A DNA stretch of 61,904 nt, taken from contig NZ_CCXI01000062.1 in NCBI RefSeq assembly GCF_000820705.1, forward strand, positions 1 through 61,904. The letters run 5' to 3'. Below are positions 45,445 to 54,922 of the stretch, piece by piece. A program made the translations under genes and the position numbers. Each line of letters opens with the position of its first letter. The first letter of the stretch is position 1. Below the pieces are notes generated by a model, which searched no databases, was not told where the DNA came from, and saw only the letters and a list, made by a program, of their open reading frames with translations. The DNA comes from Clostridium polynesiense. Its GTDB lineage: Bacteria; Bacillota; Clostridia; Clostridiales; Clostridiaceae.

Positions 45445-48400
45445 ATGTTCTTAAAATCTATTGAGATACGAGGATTTAAATCATTTGCAGATAAAACTGA
45501 ATTAAATTTTAAAAAGGGAGTTACCGCTGTAGTAGGCCCTAACGGAAGCGGAAAAAGTAATATTTCCGATGCGGTAAGATGGGTTCTAGGAGAGCAGAGT
45601 GCTAAAAGTCTTCGAGGCGGTAAGATGGAAGATGTTATATTTGCTGGTACTCAATTTAGAAAACCAGTTGGACTAGCTCAAGTTTCACTGACCCTTGATA
45701 ATTCTTCAGGAGAATTACCTATTGACTATAGCGATATAACTATTACCAGAAGAATTTTCCGTTCTGGTGAAAGTGAATATTTAATTAATAATACTAACTG
45801 CAGACTCAAAGATATTCATGAACTGTTTATGGATACAGGAATAGGAAAAGAGGGTTACTCCATTATTGGACAGGGTAAAATCGATGCAATTTTAAGTGGT
45901 AAGCCTGAGGAACGAAGAGGACTATTAGAAGAAGCTGCTGGGATAGTTAAATATAAATCCAGAAAAGAAGAAGCAGAAAAAAAATTACAAAATACTGAGC
46001 AAAATTTAATAAGAATTAAGGATATTTTGAACACCTATGAAGAAAGACTTGAACCTTTAAGGGTTGAAAGTGAAAAAGCCATGAAATTTGTAGATTTATC
46101 CAATGAATTAAATTCATTAGAAATCTCATTTATAACGGACAGTATTAAAAGATTAAAAAATTCTATTGATACAGAGGAAACTAAGATTAAAGATATCAAG
46201 CTTCAAATGGAAGAAGTGGAGTATTTAAAGGGTCAATTGAAAAATGACCTAGAAAATAAGAACCATGAAATGGATAAACATGAATCCTTTTATAATGAAG
46301 CTAAAAATGAATATTACTCAGGTAAATCAAAATGTCAAGAATATGAGTATGAGATACAGATTTTAAAAGAAAAGATCCTTAATATTAAAGCTAACATTCA
46401 GAGAAATAATACTTCAATATCAGAACTTGAAAATACTCTATTGAAATTAAAGGAAAGTAAAGAATTCTTAGATAAGGATCTACAGGTTAATCAGAATAAT
46501 CAAGCTTCTCTGGAACAGCAGATATTAGAACTGGAAAAGAAAGTTTTAAATTTAAATGAAAGCATTGGCTCAAAAGAGTCTCTTTCAGAGAATTTAAGAA
46601 CTGAAGCCATTGAACTGCTTAGAAATGCCTCTGGGAAGAAAAACAAATGTTCGCTTCTTCAAAGCGACTATGATAAAAATTGCGAAAGAATAAAGGAACT
46701 GGAAAACCAAATTGCAAACAATAAAGATTTAGCAGCCATTAATTTAAACACAGTATCAGGTCTCAATAAATCCATTGAAGGTTTAAACAGTGACATAGTG
46801 GATTTAGAAAATAACATATTAACTCTCAGAAAGAAACTTAAAGATAAGAATCTTGAAAAAGAAAGAATTGAGAAGGAGCTTAAAGAGAAAAACATCAAGT
46901 ATAATAAACTGGAAGCAAATTACACTATGCTGTCCAATTTGGAAAAGCAGTACGAAGGTTATAACAGAGCAGTTAAAACATTGGTTCAACATGCTGAAAA
47001 AGACTCTTTCATAGTCAAAAGAGATAGTTTTTTTGTTTTAGGAGACATTATAAAAGTTCAAAAAGAACATGAAACAGCAATTGAAATATCTCTAGGAGGG
47101 TCAATTTCAGATATAATCACAATTGAAGAGGAAACTGCTAAGCTTCTTATAAAGTACCTTAAGAATAATTCACTTGGAAGGGCTACCTTTCTTCCCCTTT
47201 CAATAATAAGAGGAAGAAAACTTACAATCAACGATAATATCAAGTCTACTGCAGGGTATATTGGAATAGCCAGTGAACTTATAGAATATGACAGTAAATT
47301 TAATAATGCTATTCAGTATGTACTGGGAAGAACAGTAATATGCAGCGACATGGACAGTGCTCTTCTCGTGGCTAAGAAGAGCAGCTACTCTTTTAAAATA
47401 GTTACATTAGCAGGAGAGGTAGTTAATGTTGGAGGTGCCTTAACCGGCGGAAGCAATAATTATAAAAATACCAGCATAATAAGCAGGAAAAGAGAATTGG
47501 AGGATACATTAAATTCTCTTGAGAATACTAAAGTAAATATAAATTTATTGACAGAAAATCTTCAGACAATAAAAAATGACTATAAAAACATTGATGATGC
47601 TATTCTTTCTTCTAAAGATGAAATACATTATAAAAATATTGATATAGTTAAGCTTAGGGAAAAAATTTCTTCTGTAGATTCAGAGGCTAATAGGATTAAG
47701 AGTTCTTTAAAAGTATCTGAAAAAGAAATAACTGATATATCCAACAAAAACTCATATATATTAAAAGACATACAGCTATTGGAGGAAAGTATTCATGCTC
47801 TAAGTAAAAAGGAAAATGAAAATAAAGAATCCTTGTCAGAATTGGACAAATTCCTAACATCTCAGAGAAATGAGATAAATGAGGTTAAGCAAAATTTAAC
47901 AGAGCTTAAAATTAAAAAGGCTCAGGCGGATGAAATCGTATCAGGAAGGATAAATGAACTGGTGAGAATATCTCAGGAATTAGAATCAAATAATAATAAA
48001 ATAGTTCATTTCAATGATGATATTGATCTTATGGCACAGGAAAAGTTAAAACATACAAATGAAATACAGACTTTACAATCAGAAATTGATGTATTAAAAG
48101 ATTCAATGCTTAAAATGGAAAAGGATTTTCAAAGCTTTGAATTTAAAAGGGTTACCCTGAAGGATGAAATAAAAGCAATTCAATCTCAATTAGAAGATAA
48201 GATTTCTGCTCTTCAAAAACAGGAGGAGCAAATTCATAAATTTGAAATTGCTAAAGCAAGATTTGAAATGGAGAAAGAGAGCATTTTAAAACGTCTTAAT
48301 GAGGAAATGAATCTTACTTATGCAGAGGCAGAAGCGAAGTCTATAGCTATTACAGATATGGATTATGTAAAAAGAACTATAAAACACTTAAAAGAAAGCA

Positions 48401-49005
48401 TAAATTTATTAGGAAATGTAAATGTAGGTGCTATAGAGGAATATAAAGAAATAAGTGAAAAGTACAGTTTTATGTCTTCTCAACAAGAGGACTTAATAAA
48501 TGCAAAAAACGAATTACTAAATGTTATAAATGAAATGACTGAAAAGATGAGGCATTTATTTTCTACAAACTTCAAAATTTTAAAAGAGAACTTTAATGAA
48601 ACCTTTAAGTTATTATTTAAAGGAGGAAGCGGTGATTTAATATTATCTGAGGGAGATGAACTCACAGCAAACATAGAAATTAATGTTCAGCCTCCAGGCA
48701 AAAAGCTTCAAAATATCAATTTAATGTCTGGTGGAGAAAAAGTATTATCTGCTATCGCACTTTTATTTGCAATATTAAAAATGAAACCAACTCCTTTCTG
48801 TATACTTGACGAAATTGAGGCGGCCTTAGATGACTCTAATGTTTACAGATATGCTGAATTTATGAAGAGTTTTTCCCAGCGTGTACAGTTCATAGTTATT
48901 ACCCATAGAAAAGGTACTATGGAGGCCTGCGACGTACTTTACGGTATAACAATGGAGGAAAAAGGTGTATCTAAAGTGGTTTCACTAGATTTATCAAAAA
49001 AATAA
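45445..49005 (+). CDS. smc: Chromosome segregation protein SMC
   Basis: Condensin ATPase that extrudes DNA loops and separates origins. Walker A GPNGSGKSN (residues 31-39), two long coiled coils, a hinge (about 520-640, with ITIEEETAKLLIKYL and GGALTGG), the ABC signature LMSGGEKVLSAIALLFAI (about 1094) and Walker B CILDEIEAALDD (about 1122) are all present. 1186 residues, full length. AAAGGAGT precedes the ATG. smc is followed by ftsY, the standard order. Confidence 0.98.
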   Translation: MFLKSIEIRGFKSFADKTELNFKKGVTAVVGPNGSGKSNISDAVRWVLGEQSAKSLRGGKMEDVIFAGTQFRKPVGLAQVSLTLDNSSGELPIDYSDITITRRIFRSGESEYLINNTNCRLKDIHELFMDTGIGKEGYSIIGQGKIDAILSGKPEERRGLLEEAAGIVKYKSRKEEAEKKLQNTEQNLIRIKDILNTYEERLEPLRVESEKAMKFVDLSNELNSLEISFITDSIKRLKNSIDTEETKIKDIKLQMEEVEYLKGQLKNDLENKNHEMDKHESFYNEAKNEYYSGKSKCQEYEYEIQILKEKILNIKANIQRNNTSISELENTLLKLKESKEFLDKDLQVNQNNQASLEQQILELEKKVLNLNESIGSKESLSENLRTEAIELLRNASGKKNKCSLLQSDYDKNCERIKELENQIANNKDLAAINLNTVSGLNKSIEGLNSDIVDLENNILTLRKKLKDKNLEKERIEKELKEKNIKYNKLEANYTMLSNLEKQYEGYNRAVKTLVQHAEKDSFIVKRDSFFVLGDIIKVQKEHETAIEISLGGSISDIITIEEETAKLLIKYLKNNSLGRATFLPLSIIRGRKLTINDNIKSTAGYIGIASELIEYDSKFNNAIQYVLGRTVICSDMDSALLVAKKSSYSFKIVTLAGEVVNVGGALTGGSNNYKNTSIISRKRELEDTLNSLENTKVNINLLTENLQTIKNDYKNIDDAILSSKDEIHYKNIDIVKLREKISSVDSEANRIKSSLKVSEKEITDISNKNSYILKDIQLLEESIHALSKKENENKESLSELDKFLTSQRNEINEVKQNLTELKIKKAQADEIVSGRINELVRISQELESNNNKIVHFNDDIDLMAQEKLKHTNEIQTLQSEIDVLKDSMLKMEKDFQSFEFKRVTLKDEIKAIQSQLEDKISALQKQEEQIHKFEIAKARFEMEKESILKRLNEEMNLTYAEAEAKSIAITDMDYVKRTIKHLKESINLLGNVNVGAIEEYKEISEKYSFMSSQQEDLINAKNELLNVINEMTEKMRHLFSTNFKILKENFNETFKLLFKGGSGDLILSEGDELTANIEINVQPPGKKLQNINLMSGGEKVLSAIALLFAILKMKPTPFCILDEIEAALDDSNVYRYAEFMKSFSQRVQFIVITHRKGTMEACDVLYGITMEEKGVSKVVSLDLSKK

Positions 49006-49017
49006 AGGAGGTATACC

Positions 49018-49926
49018 ATGTTAGACAGTTTCTTTGACAAACTAAAATCCGGGCTTAATAAAACCAGAAACAGTCTTACGGATAAGGTAAATGAATTATT
49101 TAACTTAGCAGTAAGCATCGATGATGACCTTTATGATGAGCTGGAGGAAATATTAATAACATCGGACATTGGAATGGACACCACTATAACCATAATAGAT
49201 AAATTAAAAGAAAAGATAAGAGAAAATAAAATCAATGATCCTGAAAAAATTAAACCATGCCTTAAAGAGGTTATAAGAGAAATATTAGATAAAGGCAGTA
49301 ATATTACCGCAGAGGATTATCCCAAGGTAATGCTTGTAATAGGAGTCAATGGAGTAGGAAAAACCACATCCATTGGGAAAATAGCTTCAAAATACAAAAA
49401 AGATAATAAAAAAGTTTTATTAGCTGCGGCAGATACATTTAGAGCAGCGGCCATTGATCAGCTTGAAATATGGAGCAATAGAGCAGGTGTTGATATCGTA
49501 AGACATCAAGAAGGCTCAGATCCCGCTGCGGTGGTATATGATGCAATACAAGCTGCAAAAGCCAGAAGAGTTGATGTGCTTCTCTGTGATACCGCAGGCC
49601 GACTTCACAACAAGAAAAACTTAATGGATGAACTTGCAAAAATTAACCGAATTATTGATAGAGAATACGGCGAAAGTACAAAAGAAACCTTACTTGTACT
49701 AGATGGTACAACAGGACAAAATGCAATTATACAAGCAAAACAATTTATGGAGGTATGTCCTATTGACGGGATAATACTTACTAAACTAGACGGTACTGCA
49801 AAAGGCGGAGTAGTTATATCCATTAAAAACACATTAAATATTCCTGTAAAATACATTGGTGTTGGTGAGGGAATTGAAGATCTACAAGAATTTGATTCTC
49901 AAGCATTTACAGATGCATTATTTTAG
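49018..49926 (+). CDS. ftsY: Signal recognition particle receptor FtsY
   Basis: Membrane-associated GTPase that docks the SRP-ribosome complex at the translocon. N domain (residues 1-100) followed by the G domain with GVNGVGKTT (about 109), DTAGRLH and TKLDGTAKGG. 302 residues, a short form lacking the long acidic extension found in E. coli. AAAGGAGG precedes the ATG. Confidence 0.98.
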   Translation: MLDSFFDKLKSGLNKTRNSLTDKVNELFNLAVSIDDDLYDELEEILITSDIGMDTTITIIDKLKEKIRENKINDPEKIKPCLKEVIREILDKGSNITAEDYPKVMLVIGVNGVGKTTSIGKIASKYKKDNKKVLLAAADTFRAAAIDQLEIWSNRAGVDIVRHQEGSDPAAVVYDAIQAAKARRVDVLLCDTAGRLHNKKNLMDELAKINRIIDREYGESTKETLLVLDGTTGQNAIIQAKQFMEVCPIDGIILTKLDGTAKGGVVISIKNTLNIPVKYIGVGEGIEDLQEFDSQAFTDALF

Positions 49927-49994
49927 GTGTTAAGTAAAAATACTTGACAGGGTATTTTAAATCTGATATTATCATTTTTGTGATAGGTGATTAT

Positions 49995-50336
49995 ATGATA
50001 GATAGAGTAGAGATTTCCATACTTCTAGATTATTATGGAGAGCTCTTAACAGAAAAACAACAAAAGATAATGAATCTTTACTACAATGAAGATTTTTCTC
50101 TTTCAGAAATTGCTGAACTTAATAAAACCAGCAGGCAGGCAATTTATGATGCCATTAAAAGATGCTATAAACAACTTTTAACTTATGAAAACAAATTAGG
50201 TTTAATGGAAAGTAATTTTGCTTTAACTGAAAAGAAAAAATTAATCTTGGAGAAATTGAGCAGTATTAAATCATTAAACAAAGATGATTTAAATTTAGTA
50301 GTAAAGGATATTGAAGATATATTAGAAGATTTATAA
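49995..50336 (+). CDS. ylxM: YlxM family putative DNA-binding protein
   Basis: A small sigma-region-4-like helix-turn-helix protein (LTEKQQKIMNLYYNEDFSLS, then NKTSRQAIYDAIKR). In streptococci YlxM stimulates SRP function; elsewhere it is only inferred to regulate the ffh operon. ATG 49995 follows TAGGTGAT; the upstream in-frame start (49944) lacks a site. 113 residues. Always found directly upstream of ffh. Confidence 0.92.
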   Translation: MIDRVEISILLDYYGELLTEKQQKIMNLYYNEDFSLSEIAELNKTSRQAIYDAIKRCYKQLLTYENKLGLMESNFALTEKKKLILEKLSSIKSLNKDDLNLVVKDIEDILEDL

Positions 50337-50351
50337 TATAGGAGGGTCAGC

Positions 50352-51701
50352 ATGGCTTTTGAAGGATTGGCGTCTAAGCTTCAGGACACAATTAAAAAAC
50401 TAAAGGGTAAAGGTAAGCTATCTGAAAAAGATATCAAAGAAGCCATGAGAGAAGTTAAGCTTGCACTGTTGGAAGCTGATGTTAATTTTAAAGTTGTAAA
50501 AAGCTTCATTAATAGAGTTACAGAAAAATGTTCCGGTTCAGAAGTTTTACAAAGCTTAACTCCTGGTCAAAGCGTTATTAAGATAGTTAATGAAGAGCTA
50601 ACACGTTTGATGGGTGGAACAGAAAGCAGGATAGCCTACTCAGATAGCGGAATAACGGTATTAATGCTGGTAGGGCTTCAAGGTGCAGGTAAAACTACCA
50701 TGTGCGGTAAGTTAGCTTTATACTTACGTAAAAAGAATAAAAAACCACTACTGGTGGCAGCAGATATATACAGACCTGCAGCTATTAAACAGCTTCAGGT
50801 AGTTGGAAAACAAATTGATATCCCTGTATTTGCCATGGGTGATAAAACTAATCCGGTAGATATAGTAAAAGCATCTATAGAGCATGCAAAAGCAAATGCA
50901 AATAATGTAGTTATTATAGACACCGCAGGTAGATTACACATAGATGAAGAACTTATGGAGGAGCTTAAATCCATTAAAAGTTCAGTAAAGCCAAATGAAA
51001 TTTTGCTTGTAGTAGATTCAATGACAGGTCAGGATGCAGTAAATGTCGCAGATTCTTTTAACGGCAGTCTGGATATTTCCGGCGTTATTTTAACTAAGCT
51101 GGATGGTGATACTCGTGGAGGAGCAGCGCTTTCCATAAGAGAAATTACAGGTAAACCCATTAAATTTGTAGGTCTTGGTGAGAAGATGAACGACATAGAA
51201 GTTTTTCATCCTGAAAGAATGGCATCAAGAATACTAGGTATGGGGGATATTCTGTCCTTAATTGAAAAGGCTCAGCCAGCTATTGATGAAAAAGAAGCTA
51301 AAGAATTGGGGAGCAGAATGCTCACTCAAGAATTTAACTTTGAAGACTTTTTATCTGCAATGAATCAAATGAAAAAGCTGGGACCATTAACAAAAATAAT
51401 AGAAATGATTCCAGGATTCAATTCAAAGCAGCTTGAAGGTATAGATTTAAGTCAAAGCGAGAAGGAAATGTCTAAAGTTGAAGCTATTATTAATTCCATG
51501 ACTCAAAGAGAAAGGAAAAATCCTTCTCTCATATCAGCTTCACCCTCACGTAAACGAAGAATTGCAAATGGTTCTGGTGTTACAGTACAGCAGGTGAATA
51601 AACTTCTTAAGGACTTTGAAAACATGAATAAAATGACAAAGCAAATGAAGTCAATGCAAAAAAGCAGTAAAAAAGGCTTATTCGGTAAGTTTCCTTTCTG
51701 A
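50352..51701 (+). CDS. ffh: Signal recognition particle protein Ffh (SRP54)
   Basis: Binds signal sequences and 4.5S/6S RNA and pairs with FtsY. NG domain with GLQGAGKTT (about 107), DTAGRLHID and TKLDGDTRGG, followed by the Met-rich M domain (from about 325, with GMGDILSLIEK and a C-terminal NKMTKQMKSMQK). 449 residues. AGGAGGGT precedes the ATG. Ends in TGA, one of the genes showing that TGA is a true stop here. Confidence 0.98.
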   Translation: MAFEGLASKLQDTIKKLKGKGKLSEKDIKEAMREVKLALLEADVNFKVVKSFINRVTEKCSGSEVLQSLTPGQSVIKIVNEELTRLMGGTESRIAYSDSGITVLMLVGLQGAGKTTMCGKLALYLRKKNKKPLLVAADIYRPAAIKQLQVVGKQIDIPVFAMGDKTNPVDIVKASIEHAKANANNVVIIDTAGRLHIDEELMEELKSIKSSVKPNEILLVVDSMTGQDAVNVADSFNGSLDISGVILTKLDGDTRGGAALSIREITGKPIKFVGLGEKMNDIEVFHPERMASRILGMGDILSLIEKAQPAIDEKEAKELGSRMLTQEFNFEDFLSAMNQMKKLGPLTKIIEMIPGFNSKQLEGIDLSQSEKEMSKVEAIINSMTQRERKNPSLISASPSRKRRIANGSGVTVQQVNKLLKDFENMNKMTKQMKSMQKSSKKGLFGKFPF

Positions 51702-51740
51702 ATTAGTTGATATAAGACAGACTTGAAGGAGGTGATTTAA

Positions 51741-51986
51741 ATGGCAGTAAAGATAAGATTAAGAAGAATGGGTGCTAAAAAAGCTCCTTTCTATAGAGTT
51801 GTTGTTGCTGATTCTAGAAGCCCTAGAGATGGAAGATTCATCGAAGAAATTGGCTATTATAATCCAGTTGCAGAACCAGCAGTTATTAAAATCGACGAAG
51901 AAAAAGCAGCTACATGGGTAAAAAATGGAGCTCAACCAACTGATATTGTTAAAAGGCTATTTGAAAAAGCTGGTATTAACAAATAG
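51741..51986 (+). CDS. rpsP: 30S ribosomal protein S16
   Basis: 81 residues beginning [19 protein letters not shown], the conserved S16 start. AAGGAGGTGA precedes the ATG. First of the S16-KhpA-RimM-TrmD-L19 series. Confidence 0.98.
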   Translation: MAVKIRLRRMGAKKAPFYRVVVADSRSPRDGRFIEEIGYYNPVAEPAVIKIDEEKAATWVKNGAQPTDIVKRLFEKAGINK

Positions 51987-51991
51987 TTTTC

Positions 51992-52036
51992 GGGAGGTGA
52001 ATTCTGCTGACATTTAAATAGTCAGCAGAAGTATAA
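51992..52036 (+). promoter_or_regulatory. Ribosome binding site separated from the khpA start by a perfect hairpin
   Basis: GGGAGGTGA (51992-52000), then A, then TTCTGCTGAC / GTCAGCAGAA (10 bp, 9-nt loop, 52002-52030), then GTATAA and ATG 52037. No other ribosome binding site is near ATG 52037, and an in-frame stop (TAA 52034) excludes an upstream start. With the hairpin folded, the spacing becomes 7 nt. Confidence 0.7.
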
Positions 52037-52264
52037 ATGAAGGAATTAGTTGAAATTATAGCTAAGTCATTAGTGGATAATCCAGATTTAGTTCAAGTAA
52101 AAGAAGTTGCCGGAGAGCAATCTATTATACTTGAATTAAAGGTTGCTCCTGAAGATATGGGCAAGGTTATTGGTAAACAGGGAAGAATAGCAAAAGCTAT
52201 CAGAACTGTGGTAAAGGCTGCTGCTATAAAAGAAAATAAAAGGGTAGTAGTTGAAATAATCTAA
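52037..52264 (+). CDS. khpA: KH-domain RNA-binding protein KhpA
   Basis: 75-residue single KH domain with the GxxG loop in [14 protein letters not shown]. With KhpB (Jag) it controls cell division and wall growth in Gram-positives. The product starts [17 protein letters not shown] as in all relatives, so the start codon is secure although the ribosome binding site is 36 nt away across a hairpin. Followed by a terminator-like hairpin before rimM. Confidence 0.96.
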   Translation: MKELVEIIAKSLVDNPDLVQVKEVAGEQSIILELKVAPEDMGKVIGKQGRIAKAIRTVVKAAAIKENKRVVVEII

Positions 52265-52266
52265 AT

Positions 52267-52297
52267 AAAAGAGTTAGGGGATCCTAGCTCTTTTATT
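52267..52297 (+). terminator. Terminator after khpA
   Basis: AAAAGAGTTAGG pairs with CCTAGCTCTTTT (12 bp, one G-U) around a GGAT loop, then TATT. May be only partly active, since rimM and trmD follow. Confidence 0.8.
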
Positions 52298-52316
52298 AAT
52301 ATTTGGTGGTGATAAT

Positions 52317-52817
52317 TTGAGTGACTTATTGGCAGTTGGACAAATTATAAATACTCATGGTATTAAAGGGGAATTAAAAATTTATCCATTAACAGATGAT
52401 ACTAGAAGGTTTAGAAAATTAAAGTATGTTATTATTGATGATAAAGAGGTTAAGGTATCCTGGTGCAAGCTACAGAATGATAGAGTTATCATTAAATTAG
52501 AGGGTATAGATAGCATTGAACAGGGTGAAAAGCTCAAAACCAAATATATCAATGTAAGACGAGAAGATGCAGTAAATCTCCCGGAAGATACTTATTTTAT
52601 AGCTGACCTTGTAGGATGTGAGGTCTTCGATACAAAGGATGAGTACATTGGTAAGGTTCATGAGGTAATAAAAACCGGAAGCAATGATGTGTATTGGATA
52701 AAGAAAGATAAAAAAGAGGTGTTAGTTCCCGCTATGAAAGAATTTGTGCCTTTAATTGATATCAAAGAAAAAAAAATTATTATAAGACCTGTAGGAGAAT
52801 GGATGGATGAAGATTAG
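52317..52817 (+). CDS. rimM: 16S rRNA processing protein RimM
   Basis: 30S maturation factor that binds S19. N-terminal beta-barrel ([20 protein letters not shown]) and a PRC-barrel C-terminal half. Start is TTG 52317 after GGTGGTGAT. 166 residues. Overlaps trmD by 11 nt. Confidence 0.95.
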   Translation: MSDLLAVGQIINTHGIKGELKIYPLTDDTRRFRKLKYVIIDDKEVKVSWCKLQNDRVIIKLEGIDSIEQGEKLKTKYINVRREDAVNLPEDTYFIADLVGCEVFDTKDEYIGKVHEVIKTGSNDVYWIKKDKKEVLVPAMKEFVPLIDIKEKKIIIRPVGEWMDED

Positions 52818-53526
52818 TATTTTAACTCTGTTTCCTGAAATGTTTGATGTTTTCCAGCACAGTATAATAGGAAGGGCTATTAAAAACGGAATAATAGATA
52901 TAGATTTATATAATATAAGAGATTATTCTTCAAATAAGCATAAAAAGGTAGATGATTATCCTTATGGAGGAGGTGCCGGAATGGTAATGTCTCCTCAGCC
53001 CATAGTGGACTGTATTAATACGGTTAAGGAAAATAATCCTGGAAAGGTTATTTTCCTAGGGCCACGAGGTGAAACATTTAATCAGCAGAAGGCAAACGAG
53101 CTTTCTGAGGAAAAGAATTTAATCTTTCTGTGCGGTCACTATGAAGGTTTGGACGAAAGAATATATAAATACATTGACGAAGAAATCTCATTAGGAGATT
53201 TTGTATTAACAGGTGGAGAAATGGCATGCATACCTATAGTGGATAGCATATGCAGACTTAAACCTGGTGTTCTTTCCTCCAGCGAGAGCTATGAAGAGGA
53301 ATCATTTTATAACGGCCTTCTAGAATATCCTCAATACACCAGACCTGAGGTTTATCAAAGAGAAAGAGTTCCAGAAATACTGCTTTCCGGACATCATGAA
53401 AATATAAGAAAATGGAGAAAGGCTAAATCTCTGCAGATTACTCAAGCAAAAAGGCCAGATCTTTATAATAAATATAATTTAACTAAAGAAGATAAAAAAA
53501 TATTAAAAAAATTCCAGGAAAGCTAA
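52807..53526 (+). CDS. trmD: tRNA (guanine-37-N1)-methyltransferase TrmD
   Basis: SAM-dependent methylation of G37 next to the anticodon, which prevents frameshifts; proline tRNA(GGG), also encoded in this window, is a classic substrate. The knotted SPOUT fold shows [33 protein letters not shown] and the LTGGE knot segment. 239 residues. Confidence 0.97.
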   Translation: MKISILTLFPEMFDVFQHSIIGRAIKNGIIDIDLYNIRDYSSNKHKKVDDYPYGGGAGMVMSPQPIVDCINTVKENNPGKVIFLGPRGETFNQQKANELSEEKNLIFLCGHYEGLDERIYKYIDEEISLGDFVLTGGEMACIPIVDSICRLKPGVLSSSESYEEESFYNGLLEYPQYTRPEVYQRERVPEILLSGHHENIRKWRKAKSLQITQAKRPDLYNKYNLTKEDKKILKKFQES

Positions 53527-53540
53527 AATAAATATTGAAT

Positions 53541-53640
53541 TATACAGGTGTATATGCTAAAATAACCTTTGTGCTAGTACGGACGTTCCTCTACCTTTTT
53601 ATTGAGGCATGAACGTTAAATTCATCGCTAAGGAGGGAAA
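53541..53640 (+). promoter_or_regulatory. Putative L19 (rplS) mRNA leader structure
   Basis: The 118-bp gap between trmD and rplS contains a hairpin ACGTTC...GAACGT (53583-53616) with an inner CCTC/GAGG pair and a T-rich loop, placed just before the rplS ribosome binding site. A ribosomal L19 leader is known in Bacillus at this position; sequence-level match to that family was not checked. Confidence 0.4.
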
Positions 53641-53644
53641 GCAC

Positions 53645-53992
53645 ATGAACGATATAATAAGATCCATAGAACAAGAGCAGTTAAGAAATGACTTACCTCA
53701 ATTTAATGTAGGTGACACTGTAAAAGTTTATGTTAAGGTAAAAGAAAATAACAGAGAAAGAGTTCAGATGTTTGAAGGAACTGTTATTAAAAGACAAAAC
53801 GGCGGAATAAGAGAGACTTTCACTGTAAGAAGACTTGCTTATAACACCGGAGTTGAAAGAACTTTCCCAGTTAATTCTCCTATAATTGAAAAAATCGAAG
53901 TAACAAGAAGAGGTAAAGTAAGAAGAGCTAAGCTATTCTACTTAAGAGATAGAGTTGGTAAGGCTGCTAAGGTAAAAGAACTTATTAAATAG
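53645..53992 (+). CDS. rplS: 50S ribosomal protein L19
   Basis: Starts [20 protein letters not shown] and contains the typical [19 protein letters not shown] and [19 protein letters not shown] 53645 follows AAGGAGGG; the upstream in-frame ATG 53609 would swallow that site. 115 residues. Confidence 0.98.
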   Translation: MNDIIRSIEQEQLRNDLPQFNVGDTVKVYVKVKENNRERVQMFEGTVIKRQNGGIRETFTVRRLAYNTGVERTFPVNSPIIEKIEVTRRGKVRRAKLFYLRDRVGKAAKVKELIK

Positions 53993-54001
53993 AAACTAAT
54001 T

Positions 54002-54030
54002 AATGGGGCTAATTTAGTCCCATTTTTCTT
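54002..54030 (+). terminator. Rho-independent terminator after rplS
   Basis: AATGGGGCTAA pairs with TTAGTCCCATT (one G-U) and a run of five T follows. Confidence 0.88.
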
Positions 54031-54063
54031 ATAACAAAATAATACTTAAGGATGTGATAGCAT

Positions 54064-54906
54064 ATGGCTATTAATTGGTTTCCAGGTCACATGGTGAAAA
54101 CCCGTAGAGAGATAAAAGAAAACTTAAAACTCGTAGATGCCGTTATAGAAATAAGAGACGCAAGAATAGTTAAATCAAGCTCCAATCCTGAAATAGAAGA
54201 GCTTTGCGGCACTAAGCCCAGATTAATATTATTAAACAAAAGTGATTTAAGCGAAACAGGTATAACTAAAGAATGGATTAAGGAATTAAGCAAAGATAAC
54301 ATTAAAGCTATTGAAGCAAATAGTTTAACAGGAACAGGTTTAAAAAACATTAAACCTGAGCTTAATCTGCTGTTAAAAGAAAAGCTAGAGAGATTGAAAA
54401 ATAAAGGCGTAGTAAACCTCACTATAAGGGCTATGGTAGTGGGAATCCCTAATGTAGGCAAATCCTCCTTTATAAATAAAATGGCACAAAACTCCATTGC
54501 TAAGGTTGGTGATAGACCAGGAGTTACCAAAAATAAGCAGTGGATTAAAACAAAGATGGGTATAGAACTTTTAGATACTCCTGGTATTTTATGGCCTAAG
54601 TTTGATGACGAAGCCGCTCTTAATCTGGCTTTTACAGGAGCTATAAAAGACGAGATAATGGATACCGAGGAACTTGCTTTAAAGCTTGTGGAAACCCTGC
54701 AGAATTTGTATCCCAATGAACTCATGGAAAGATATAAACTTACCGACCTGTCAGATTCCTCATTGGAAAATTTAGACAATATAGCCTTAAAACGAGGATG
54801 TATTATGAGTAAAAATGCTATAGACTATAATAGGATTGCTGCTATTCTTTTAGATGAATTCAGAGCTGGGAAAATTTCGAAAATATCCCTAGAAAGACCT
54901 TATTAA
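54064..54906 (+). CDS. rbgA: Ribosome biogenesis GTPase RbgA (YlqF)
   Basis: Circularly permuted GTPase for late 50S assembly. G4 NKSDL (about residue 59) comes before G1 GIPNVGKSS and G3 DTPGIL. The start is INWFPGHMVKTRREI, the typical membrane-independent RbgA N-terminus. 280 residues. Followed by rnhB as in Bacillus. Confidence 0.97.
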   Translation: MAINWFPGHMVKTRREIKENLKLVDAVIEIRDARIVKSSSNPEIEELCGTKPRLILLNKSDLSETGITKEWIKELSKDNIKAIEANSLTGTGLKNIKPELNLLLKEKLERLKNKGVVNLTIRAMVVGIPNVGKSSFINKMAQNSIAKVGDRPGVTKNKQWIKTKMGIELLDTPGILWPKFDDEAALNLAFTGAIKDEIMDTEELALKLVETLQNLYPNELMERYKLTDLSDSSLENLDNIALKRGCIMSKNAIDYNRIAAILLDEFRAGKISKISLERPY

Positions 54907-54922
54907 ACCGGGGGAATTTATT

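Noticed and set aside
52002-52030. khpA hairpin as a terminator for rpsP
   Set aside because: No T run follows, the khpA start is only 6 nt away, and a proper terminator exists after khpA.
54087-54779. Leftward 230-codon frame opposite rbgA
   Set aside because: Long, but antisense to a complete conserved GTPase; composition (Ser/Leu/Ile-rich) is typical of antisense frames.
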